Assembly: GCA_964477205.1 (NCBI GenBank)
Contig: CAYZDE010000007.1
Coordinates: forward strand, 1 to 32,109
Origin: UBA93 sp964477205
Lineage (GTDB): Archaea > Micrarchaeota > Micrarchaeia > Norongarragalinales > Norongarragalinaceae
Direction: 5' to 3'
DNA: 32,109 nt
A program made the position numbers and the translations under genes. Below, piece after piece: positions 23,112-29,161 of the stretch; position 1 is the stretch's first letter; each line of letters opens with the position of its first letter. Under the pieces are notes generated by a model, which was not told the DNA's origin, did not search any database, and saw nothing but the letters and a program-made list of their open reading frames with translations.

Positions 23112-23555
23112 TTATTTTTTCCTCACTACTGCAAAGGAGGCTTCAACGCAATTGCCTTCCTCGAGCTTGAACAGCTTTTTTTCTTTTCGAATCGGGTCAA
23201 CGACGAGTGCGTAATTGTTGGCGTCGTCGAAGTAGCGTTCGTGCGTGCTCAAGTCCGTGGCGGACATGAAGCAGCCGAAGCCCGGGTGGGAGTGCGCCCA
23301 AATCGCTATGTGCTTTCCACTCTCGTTAAGCTTTTGCGCTATGTTTTCGAATGCTGATTCAGCGAAGCGCACGGACACTTTCGTAGCTTTGTTTTTTCCG
23401 GTTACGTACTCGGATGCGATTACGAAAGAATCGTTGTTCCACGAGTAAACTTTGCCGAGGAAGAATCCCATTGCTTCCCTGTCCTCGTTCGCCTTCTCTT
23501 CAAAGTGCCGGACTGCCTCCGACATGGCTTCCTCGAAAAAGTAAACCTCGAACAA
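23112..23555 (-). CDS. JAMM/MPN+ deubiquitinase-like metalloprotease (Rpn11-like)
   Basis: 147 residues. The complete JAMM site is present: E27 (DREAMGFFLG), then HSHPGFGCFMSATD with H88, H90, S98 and D101. HSHPGFGC is identical to the Rpn11/POH1 motif, followed by [FW]-[ML]-S-x2-D. Would cleave Ubl isopeptide bonds; because the Ubl already ends in Gly-Gly, precursor maturation is not needed, so removal of Ubl from targets is the likely task. TTG start at 23555, nine nt after the upstream stop, with GGTGA before it. Length is that of a lone MPN domain. Confidence 0.92.
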   Translation of the reverse strand: MFEVYFFEEAMSEAVRHFEEKANEDREAMGFFLGKVYSWNNDSFVIASEYVTGKNKATKVSVRFAESAFENIAQKLNESGKHIAIWAHSHPGFGCFMSATDLSTHERYFDDANNYALVVDPIRKEKKLFKLEEGNCVEASFAVVRKK

Positions 23556-23564
23556 ATTGGTTTT

Positions 23565-24398
23565 TCACCAACCGATAATCTTTCGAATGCGCGCGAGGAA
23601 CCCCTTGGGCTTGTTATTTTCTTGGTGCAATCGAATCGCTTCATGCACTTGCTCCTCGTGCGACAACTCGCGCGGCTTCCCGGGTTCAACGCCCGCCGGT
23701 AAAGCGTCGCGCGTCGCCCAGCGCTTGTGGACGTCCGGCAGGTCTTCGGAAGGAGGGGCCTGCACCGGCGTGAACGCGTCATTGCCGGTTAATTCCCTTG
23801 CTTCTGAGTCCTTCGGCGAGGGCGCTGAGCCTTCAACAAATTCGATTCCCTTTTGTTCACCCGCTAACTCGCGTTGTTGCTGAATTGGCTCCTCGACTTG
23901 AACAAGTGCGGGTTCACTGTCTTTTGTTTCCGGCACTGCTTGTGTAATCGGTTGTTCTTGAACCAAGGCCGGCTCTTCAATTGCTTCGACTTGAGTTGGT
24001 TCCGTAGTCGACTGTTCTTGTACGGGTTCGGTTACCTGTTGTGGTTCGGGCTCGCCTTGTGCTTCCTGTTGCATTGGCTCTTGTTGTTCCGTGCGTTCTT
24101 CTTGAACAACCGGAGTCAGCTCTATTGGCTGCTCGTCGGCTTTAGGCGGTTCAATTGATTCTTGGCTTGAAGGTTGAACAGGGTCTTCACTAGCTTGAGG
24201 TTCTGCCTGTGGCGCGAGTGATATTTCTTCCATTCCGTCATCCGCTTTTTCCGCTGCCGGCTGGGCAGGCGAGGGGTCGACCGGAGAGTCGGTAACGGGA
24301 ATTTCTATTCGCCCATCGCCGTTCTCCGATTCAGCGGATTCAATGTTAACCTCGTCTTTCTTTGGCACTTCAATTTTAGTTTCATTTTCATCTTCCAT
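23565..24398 (-). CDS. Acidic Gln/Glu/Pro-rich low-complexity protein, first gene of RING-JAMM operon
   Basis: Not recognised. 277 residues from ATG 24398, beginning MEDENETKIEVPKKDE. Residues ~15-205 are acidic and dominated by Glu, Gln, Pro, Val with few lysines, probably disordered; short motifs recur (EEPALVQEQP and SEPALVQVEEP). The last ~75 residues look ordered: ELTGNDAFTPVQAPPSEDLP, WATRDALPAGVEPGKPRELS, and a terminal amphipathic helix KPKGFLARIRKIIGW. Nine nt before the JAMM gene. Could be a substrate, adaptor or membrane anchor of the Ubl system; the amphipathic tail hints at membrane or protein contact. An extra upstream ATG at 24464 is unlikely because it covers the promoter. Confidence 0.75.
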   Translation of the reverse strand: MEDENETKIEVPKKDEVNIESAESENGDGRIEIPVTDSPVDPSPAQPAAEKADDGMEEISLAPQAEPQASEDPVQPSSQESIEPPKADEQPIELTPVVQEERTEQQEPMQQEAQGEPEPQQVTEPVQEQSTTEPTQVEAIEEPALVQEQPITQAVPETKDSEPALVQVEEPIQQQRELAGEQKGIEFVEGSAPSPKDSEARELTGNDAFTPVQAPPSEDLPDVHKRWATRDALPAGVEPGKPRELSHEEQVHEAIRLHQENNKPKGFLARIRKIIGW

Positions 24399-24463
24399 TA
24401 TTTCATCCAACCAAAAACCTATATAGCTCGCCGATTTATATTTCCTCGTCAGGTGATTATTCA
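24399..24463. promoter_or_regulatory. Divergent promoter between acidic-JAMM-RING and ubl-E2 operons
   Basis: 65 bp hold two crossing TATA-like boxes. CCTATATAGCT at 24418-24428 suits the plus strand, placing transcription start near 24449, before the AGGTGAT Shine-Dalgarno (24451-24457) of ubl. ATTTATAT at 24434-24441, read on the minus strand, suits the acidic gene, whose leader carries GGTTGGATGA. Overlapping control would tie conjugation and removal genes together. Positions are inferred from spacing only. Confidence 0.5.
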
Positions 24464-24706
24464 ATGTCCGAGTTTAACATTACGGTAATACAAAGCACTT
24501 CCGGCAAGGAAGTAGTAATTGCGGTTGAGCCGGAGTTCGCTCTCTCATCCATTCTTGAAGTTTTAACCGAGAACCTCAAGCTAAAGGACCGGTTCGTTCT
24601 CGCGACCAAGGACAATAAGCTCCTTGACCCCGAGGTAACCCTTGCTGACGCAGGTATCAAGGAAGGGGATTCGATAATGCTCATTCCTGATCCAACCGGC
24701 GGCTAG
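24464..24706 (+). CDS. ubl: Ubiquitin-like modifier ending in Gly-Gly
   Basis: 80-residue beta-grasp protein: FNITVIQSTSGKEVVIAVEP, EFALSSILEVLTENLKLKDR, FVLATKDNKLLDPEVTLADA, GIKEGDSIMLIPDPTGG. The order of strand, loop, strand, helix, and the LLDPEVTLADAGIKEGDSIML segment mirror ubiquitin's L43-L67 region. The translated C-terminus is exactly Gly79-Gly80, so no propeptide needs removal. Several lysines (K15, K35, K37, K49, K52, K66 by my count) could allow chains. AGGTGAT lies six nt before ATG. First gene of ubl-E2-small ORF. Not a ThiS/MoaD by context, since no sulfur or molybdopterin genes adjoin. Confidence 0.93.
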   Translation: MSEFNITVIQSTSGKEVVIAVEPEFALSSILEVLTENLKLKDRFVLATKDNKLLDPEVTLADAGIKEGDSIMLIPDPTGG

Positions 24707-24719
24707 GCGGTTAACCGCC
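24706..24719 (+). repeat. Palindromic hairpin between ubl and E2
   Basis: GGCGGTTAACCGCC is a perfect 14-bp palindrome starting at the last base of the ubl stop, able to form a 5-bp GC stem with a TTAA loop. The E2 Shine-Dalgarno GGGAGGG follows at about 24728-24734. Might attenuate or protect the 3' end of ubl mRNA, giving more Ubl than E2. Confidence 0.5.
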
Positions 24720-24742
24720 AAAAACAAGGGAGGGTTTCATTA

Positions 24743-25207
24743 ATGCCGTTTCTGCCTGAAAATATTTGGAAGCGCCGACTCGAAAGCGAGTTCGAAGAGA
24801 TGCGCGCTAGCAGCGAGAACTTTGACTCTAATGCGGATTTAAGTGAGTACCTTGTGAGCTTGAAGGGCGCGGGGCTGTACCGTGATTCGGGTCGGGTAAT
24901 TACCCGCGATTCACACTCCGTGCGCATAGACTTGCTTCGCTCTTACCCGTATGCCGGGGGCGTTGACGTAACCTGGCTCACCCCCATTTTTCATCCTAAT
25001 ATTCGCGAGTCGGACGGAAAGGTTTGCATTCAAATCTTGAATGATTGGGCTGAATCCCAAACCGTGCTTTCCCTTGTGAAGAGCTTGCGGCATTTACTGG
25101 ATAACCCTAACCCGTCGGACCCCTTGAACAAGGAAGCAGCGGAATATTATTTGAATAAAGGGGCGTCGGCTTCAGCACCGAAGCGCCCGCGGATAGTGAT
25201 GGGGTGA
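24743..25207 (+). CDS. Ubiquitin-conjugating enzyme E2
   Basis: 154-residue UBC fold. N-terminal helix (NIWKRRLESEFEEMR), strands through YPYAGGVDVTWLTPIFHPNI, HPN motif at 84-86, active-site Cys95 in GKVCIQILNDW, Trp102 and the C-terminal helix LVKSLRHLL with NPNPSDPLNKEAAEYYL. The HPN asparagine, the Cys and the PNP-DPLN signature are all intact, so it should carry a thioester-linked Ubl. Good Shine-Dalgarno GGGAGGG upstream of ATG. It ends KRPRIVMG and its stop overlaps the next small ORF (GTGA), coupling translation. Confidence 0.96.
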   Translation: MPFLPENIWKRRLESEFEEMRASSENFDSNADLSEYLVSLKGAGLYRDSGRVITRDSHSVRIDLLRSYPYAGGVDVTWLTPIFHPNIRESDGKVCIQILNDWAESQTVLSLVKSLRHLLDNPNPSDPLNKEAAEYYLNKGASASAPKRPRIVMG

Positions 25208-25323
25208 AGAAGCCGCGCATAATCGCGGAGAAGCAGCGAGTCCCTGAAGAGCGCGAGCCTCCCAGCGAAGACGATTACGAGTTCGTTGAAGTAATTAAAT
25301 CCACTGGTAACTCTTCGCCTTAA
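25204..25323 (+). CDS. 39-residue ORF translationally coupled to E2
   Basis: GTG start overlapping the E2 TGA by four nt (GTGA), the same junction used by proven neighbours in this window. Sequence starts MKKPRIIAEKQRVPEE and ends in an acidic-hydrophobic stretch, PPSEDDYEFVEVIKSTG then NSSP. FVEVI contains V-x-V-I next to acidic residues, which resembles a SUMO-interacting motif; this could let the peptide bind the Ubl non-covalently. No Cys, no TM. No family recognised, and a role in the cascade is inference. Confidence 0.5.
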   Translation: MKKPRIIAEKQRVPEEREPPSEDDYEFVEVIKSTGNSSP

Positions 25324-25487
25324 CCCGTCCTTTTAGCTAGTTCGAATCGTGCACCGCTACGCGCTCGCGGGCGGTTGTACACGAAAGCAAACGCCTTAGG
25401 TCCTCTACAGCGAAGTGCGCGTTAACGAATACGAGTCCGTGCTTTGATTTGCTTATTGAATCCGCAACGAGCTCCTGCCCTTGGCAA
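25324..25487 (-). other. Short non-annotated gap with a possible gene fragment
   Basis: 164 bp. On the minus strand one frame is open for about 50 codons and ends at TAG 25337-25339, including LVFVNAHFAVEDLRRLL; composition looks coding but there is no ATG, GTG or TTG start with a Shine-Dalgarno. It may be a decayed gene end or a frameshift continuation of the gene at 25488-25919, or chance. On the plus strand I see nothing firm. Confidence 0.25.
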
Positions 25488-25919
25488 TTAGATTTTGGGT
25501 TTTTTTGGTTTTATTGCTTTTAATATTTTGTTCATAGGCGCGTTATGAGTGTGCGGGAACTCCTCGTGCGATTGCGTGTTTTGAGTTGGCTTCTCGGTTG
25601 CATTCTTTTCCGCCCATCCTTTAACCGTCCACAAGATCCTGGCTTTTTCTTGAAAGGCCGTGGAGGGTTGTTTGGAAACTTGTTCTACTTTTTGCGTGTT
25701 TATCAACCGCATTTCGTCATGCAAAACCGGTTCATGTGCGAGCCCGGTCCCGACAATACTAAGGACAAGAGCTATGCTAATGGCTTTTCTACCCCTTCCC
25801 TTTAGTTTTTGTAATCCTGTTTTAATTCTTCCCTCTGACTCAAGTAGTTCTTCGCGTTCAAGCTTTAATTTTTCAGGTTCGAGTTTTAAGCGTCTTTCCT
25901 CAGGGTTTTCTCTTGGCAT
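25488..25919 (-). CDS. Hypothetical single-pass membrane protein
   Basis: 143 residues, not recognised. Residues 1-45 are strongly charged and helical (EPEKLKLEREELLESEGRI), then one TM segment at about 46-62 (AISIALVLSIVGTGLA), then a ~80-residue polar region and a Lys/Pro-rich end (KAIKPKKPKI). Orientation unclear: a basic patch precedes the TM, so the N-terminus is likely cytosolic. ATG 25919 is preceded by an AT-rich stretch with a TATA-like TTATTTTAAATTC about 36 nt upstream. Lies next to the ubiquitin-like locus on the opposite strand but no functional tie is evident. Confidence 0.5.
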   Translation of the reverse strand: MPRENPEERRLKLEPEKLKLEREELLESEGRIKTGLQKLKGRGRKAISIALVLSIVGTGLAHEPVLHDEMRLINTQKVEQVSKQPSTAFQEKARILWTVKGWAEKNATEKPTQNTQSHEEFPHTHNAPMNKILKAIKPKKPKI

Positions 25920-26477
25920 TATAGCACCAAAGTAGCAATGATGGCGGAGAATTTAAAATAAGGGTTTAAATAAAAAAAAGTTGTTGAAAATCCATGCATT
26001 AAGCGCCTGAATTATGCTCGTTTTGTGCAATGTGCTAATGTTATTCCAAAAAACACGCTTTTAGCCGGCAAAAATACAAGGTATTGCCCGAAAAGATGAT
26101 TGGACTTTGCTTATCCTCTTTGGCCCAAGTGGTTTTTGTTGTGGATTGGCTAAACATGACAAGGAAAACGAAGAAATGAGTGAAATCCAGCGCACTTGTA
26201 TTCAATGCTAATTCAAAATAAGAGGTTGAGGCAGGTTTACCTGTGGCTTTTTCAACAAATGTCTTGTTTTTTCCAAAAAACACGATAAACAGTACTTTTA
26301 GGTCATGAATCCTTGAATCTACAAGCAGGGTAATTGGAATTTTCTTGTTTCAGGGCACAATTTGTATTTGAATAACAAGAAAAAACGAAAAGAGCCAAAA
26401 ATTAAAGCAAAAAATTCGTTTCTTGAGGCGAAAAAAACCGGGGTAACCTGATAAATCCGGAAATGCCGAATTTATTG
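25920..26477. other. AT-rich intergenic stretch without a convincing gene
   Basis: I see no supported gene here. A minus-strand frame at 26041-26283 (80 codons) has no motif and reads like translated AT-rich sequence. A 14-bp direct repeat TTCCAAAAAACACG occurs at 26044-26057 and 26271-26284 and brackets that frame. An inverted repeat TTTTCTTGTT/AACAAGAAAA lies at 26340-26349 and 26374-26383 with a 24-nt spacer. Poly-A/T stretches elsewhere. Confidence 0.5.
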
Positions 26478-26519
26478 TGTAACAAAAGATATTTATACTA
26501 TTTCGTATATTTTGTTACA
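26478..26519 (+). promoter_or_regulatory. Inverted-repeat operator and promoter of the RHH gene
   Basis: TGTAACAAAA at 26478-26487 and TTTTGTTACA at 26510-26519 are perfect inverted arms with a 22-bp spacer. The spacer holds the TATA-like GATATTTATAC. AGGT of the Shine-Dalgarno follows the right arm directly. A binding protein here would block the promoter of the downstream ribbon-helix-helix gene, as is usual for autoregulated RHH proteins. Confidence 0.6.
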
Positions 26520-26532
26520 GAGGTAATCGACT

Positions 26533-26712
26533 TTGAGTAAGGTTATTCGCGTTCAAAAGAAAACCTACCGCGGGCTCGCGGTCCTGGCCGGCAATTTGCA
26601 AGCCGAATTCGGGTTTTTCGTGAGCATTGATGATGCGATCGGCGTTCTTTTAGCTAAAAATAACAAGAAATTAAGGGTTTTCAAGAAAAACCTACGGAAA
26701 AACAAGCGTTGA
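26533..26712 (+). CDS. Small ribbon-helix-helix-like DNA-binding protein
   Basis: 59 residues from TTG, beginning MSKVIRVQKKTYRGLAVLAG. A predicted strand (KVIRVQK) is followed by two helices (TYRGLAVLAGNLQAEFGF and SIDDAIGVLLAKN), the MetJ/Arc/VapB ribbon-helix-helix order, then a basic tail KKLRVFKKNLRKNKR. AGGT sits eight nt before the start. It is flanked by a perfect inverted repeat upstream and a hairpin-T terminator right after its stop, making a self-contained transcription unit. No toxin gene is visible nearby, so a toxin-antitoxin pair is not supported. Confidence 0.65.
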   Translation: MSKVIRVQKKTYRGLAVLAGNLQAEFGFFVSIDDAIGVLLAKNNKKLRVFKKNLRKNKR

Positions 26713-26741
26713 GTTCATTCAAGAATGAACTAGTATTTTTT
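26712..26741 (+). terminator. Hairpin plus T-run terminator of the RHH gene
   Basis: AGTTCATTC (26712-26720) and GAATGAACT (26723-26731) pair perfectly, followed by TATTTTTT ending near 26741. It begins at the last base of the stop codon. Looks like a bacterial-style intrinsic terminator, which is not the norm in archaea. Confidence 0.6.
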
Positions 26742-27554
26742 AGAGTTTTAAAGTGGTTTTTACTGCTCATTGCATTTGCTTTGACTCGGGTTTCTTGCTC
26801 TTATTGTCTGCTTTCCTACATCTGTTTTAAGCTATTATTTCGTGGAAATTGCAATGGTTTTGTTTATACTCTTCTCGGGTGTATTTTTGCTTATTTTTAT
26901 TTGAAGTCACTCAATACCATGTTGGTGTTTCGACTTTTTTAAAACACTATTCTGATGATAACGTAGATAGCCGGGGCAGGGCCCCTATGTTTTCATCGTT
27001 ACACCTTATTGGTGTGTTGGGAGTTTTTTGGGCCACTTGCCCTGTACCAAACACTCTTTTTACCTTGAATTAGTGAATTTTGTGGCAAAATGCGGCATCG
27101 CTACATCGTTATAGTGTATTAGCTGCCTTTTTTTAGTGAAGTTAGTATATCATTATAGTATTTTGTAAGTATGGGTTTTTTGTTGTTTTTTGATGCGATT
27201 TATCCTAATTAAGCCGTGCTTATTCTTTATGAAATACACTATTTTAGTGTATTTATGGTATTTTGTTTGTTCCGGTATTTTGATATTGCAAAAATTAGTG
27301 TTTTTTGAAAAAGCTTGGCATGTTTGTGTTTTTTGGTTCAAAAATCAGTATTTTTTCTTATTTTTTCGGTTTTTTATGGTCTTTTATCAAGTTATTTCTT
27401 TTGTAAATGAACTATGATGCCGCATCTTGTATTTGGTTTTGTTTAGCATACTACCTGCATTGTTTTTTGGTTTGGTTTGCTAGGTTGGCGGTTAAGAGTT
27501 ATCCGCTTTTTGTTTAGGCAACCCTTTTTAATTTTTGGCGGTATTATTGATTGC
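26742..27554. other. T-rich intergenic stretch with inverted repeats, no convincing gene
   Basis: About 800 bp, T-rich on the plus strand. Frames here (such as 26709-26942) are hydrophobic only because of T-rich codons and I do not accept them. Around 26958-27065 there is a GC-richer patch with hairpins GGGGC/GCCCC, ACACC/GGTGT (27001-27015), and GGGC/GCCC nested in GTGT-TTGG/CCAA-CAC, ending in a T-run; this could be a structured RNA. Imperfect repeats ATCGTTATAGTGTATT (27105) and ATCATTATAGTATTTT (27149) also occur. Confidence 0.45.
27232..27254. repeat. Perfect 10-bp inverted repeat, 3-nt loop
   Basis: AAATACACTA and TAGTGTATTT separated by TTT. The half-site TAGTGTAT recurs at 27112-27119, suggesting a recurring element within this T-rich region. 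It may be a binding site or a hairpin in a transcript. Confidence 0.45.
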
Positions 27555-27812
27555 GTGTCCCGCATTTCAAAAGAGAATTTCAAACGCATTGCCGAGTCTA
27601 TTTTAGGGGTGCTAAAGGAAGAGTACCCTCTTCCATTGACTACGCGCGCAGTAGCGCGCGAGGTCGCTCGCGATAATGAGTTCACCGGCAAGGTGTTGCA
27701 TTTTCTAGAGGGCGAGCGGCTAGTCCAGCGCGTTGGTAAGGGTTACCGACGCTGGGTGAAATGGCGTTTGACTGCGGTTGCAGACCGTCGTTTTGAGGAT
27801 TTGGCGGATTAG
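27555..27812 (+). CDS. Small winged-helix DNA-binding protein
   Basis: 85 residues from GTG 27555: ENFKRIAESILGVLKEEYPL, LTTRAVAREVARDNEFTGKV, LHFLEGERLVQRVGKGYRRW, VKWRLTAVADRRFEDLAD. The helix-turn-helix plus basic wing (GKGYRRWVKW) marks a wHTH regulator or nucleoid protein. An in-frame TTG farther upstream encodes a hydrophobic stretch from T-rich DNA and is rejected; the box CTTTTTAATTTTT lies ~29 nt before the GTG, typical of a leaderless start. Stop shares TTAG with the beta-CASP nuclease. Confidence 0.75.
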   Translation: MSRISKENFKRIAESILGVLKEEYPLPLTTRAVAREVARDNEFTGKVLHFLEGERLVQRVGKGYRRWVKWRLTAVADRRFEDLAD

Positions 27813-29110
27813 AATTGGTATTCCTCACCGAGTTTTGGGACTTCCACAATTAAGTTTTTGTTTTTTCTTTTTATTGTTTGGGCGAATTCCTCGCTCTTAT
27901 CTTTTTCACCGTGTACTACGAACACGCGTTTGAGGCCTTTGACTCCGTCGATTAGCTCGAGTAATTCTTTTTGGTCCGAGTGAGCGCTGAACTTGGCTTC
28001 GTCCAATTCTAAGTTAATCGGGACGCGTTCGCCGTCTATTTCAAGTTCATCAGCTCCTTCCAGCAGTTCCCTGCCGCGGGTTCCGCGGGCTTGATAGCCG
28101 ACGAGTATTATTTTGTTCTTTTTATTCGGCGCGAGCTTTTTGAGGTAGCCTAGTACGGGCCCGCCGTTTAGCATCCCGCTCGTCGTAACGATGATTACGC
28201 GGTCGTGCTCGTACACGTCGCTTCTGTCTTTTTTCTTTGGGGTGTGATAATGCCTGCTTTTGAACGGGTCGTCGTCGCTCGTTAGGATGCTGCGTTGGAT
28301 TTCTTTTTTTAAGTGGTCGGCGTTGTGCCTGTAAATGCGGAGCGCTTTGTTAATCATTCCGTCAATGTAAATGGGGGCTTCTTGCAGCGTGCCTGAGCGC
28401 ATGTGGCTTTCAATAGCGAATAGCACTTCTTGGCCGCGGCCGATTGCAAATGTCGGCACTATTACCTTACCTCCTTTTTTGAAGGTTGCTTGAATGGATT
28501 TCACGAGCTCTTGGCCTGCACGCTTCATCGGGATATGCTCGTCGTTGTTCCCCCCGTAAGTGCTCTCGGTTATGAGGGTGTCCGCGTGGAAGCGCGCTCG
28601 AGCGCCTTCAAGCAAGCGTGAGTCGCGTAGGTTTATGTCTCCGGTGTATAGCACTTTGTGCTTTTGCATGCGCACGGTTGTCATGGCGCTGCCGAGTATG
28701 TGCCCGGCTTCATGCAGTTTCGTGCCAGCTTTTTCCTCTTCGTATTCCAGGGAGACGCAGTTTTGTAAGTACTTGTTGATGTCTTTTTGGGTGTACGGCA
28801 CTAGATTTTTGCTTATGCGCAGGTAATCCGCGAGGAGCACTTGCGTCAAGTCGCGCGTCGGCTTTGTTAACAAGACTTTTCCTTTGTAGCCCGCTTTGTA
28901 CAAGTACGGGAGATAACCCGAGTGGTCCATGTGCGCGTGGCTTAGCACCACTGAATTTAACTTTCGTATGGCCCTGTCCTCTATTATTGGGAACGCGTTA
29001 TCCCTAGTGAACTTGACGCCGCAGTCGAGTAGGGTTTTCTTCCTGTTACTTTCGAGTAGTATGCACGAGCGCCCTACTTCGCCGCTCGCGCCTAAAAATC
29101 GTATTTTCAT
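27809..29110 (-). CDS. Beta-CASP metallo-beta-lactamase ribonuclease (aCPSF2/aRNase J-like)
   Basis: 433 residues. MBL motif 2 SHAHMDH (H58, H60, D62, H63), motif 3 HEAGHILGSA, motif 4 YTGDINLRD, then the beta-CASP domain with ITESTYGG, PTFAIGRGQEVL, VTTSGMLNGGP, KFSAHSDQ and VVHGEKD. No N-terminal KH domain, so it belongs to the KH-less aCPSF2 or archaeal RNase J group rather than aCPSF1. Would act in RNA 3'-end processing or 5'-3' decay. ATG 29110. Confidence 0.93.
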   Translation of the reverse strand: MKIRFLGASGEVGRSCILLESNRKKTLLDCGVKFTRDNAFPIIEDRAIRKLNSVVLSHAHMDHSGYLPYLYKAGYKGKVLLTKPTRDLTQVLLADYLRISKNLVPYTQKDINKYLQNCVSLEYEEEKAGTKLHEAGHILGSAMTTVRMQKHKVLYTGDINLRDSRLLEGARARFHADTLITESTYGGNNDEHIPMKRAGQELVKSIQATFKKGGKVIVPTFAIGRGQEVLFAIESHMRSGTLQEAPIYIDGMINKALRIYRHNADHLKKEIQRSILTSDDDPFKSRHYHTPKKKDRSDVYEHDRVIIVTTSGMLNGGPVLGYLKKLAPNKKNKIILVGYQARGTRGRELLEGADELEIDGERVPINLELDEAKFSAHSDQKELLELIDGVKGLKRVFVVHGEKDKSEEFAQTIKRKNKNLIVEVPKLGEEYQF

Positions 29111-29161
29111 TGTTTTTTTAACGTCTGCCTCTTTTTTATTTGCACTCCTTCTCCTATTTTC

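Noticed and set aside
24399..24464. Longer start for the acidic protein
   Set aside because: Would cover both TATA-like boxes of the divergent promoter.
26041..26283. 80-codon minus-strand frame
   Set aside because: No Shine-Dalgarno or TATA with proper spacing, no domain, and residue content reflects AT-rich DNA.
26533..26712. Toxin-antitoxin pair with the RHH gene
   Set aside because: No toxin-like ORF (PIN, RelE, MazF) adjoins within several hundred bases.
26709..26942. 77-codon hydrophobic plus-strand frame
   Set aside because: Begins in the RHH stop/terminator hairpin; hydrophobicity follows from T-rich codons.
27153..27417. Overlapping frames on both strands in the T-rich stretch
   Set aside because: Lys/Asn/Ile-rich on one strand and Phe/Leu-rich on the other, typical of low-complexity DNA rather than proteins.
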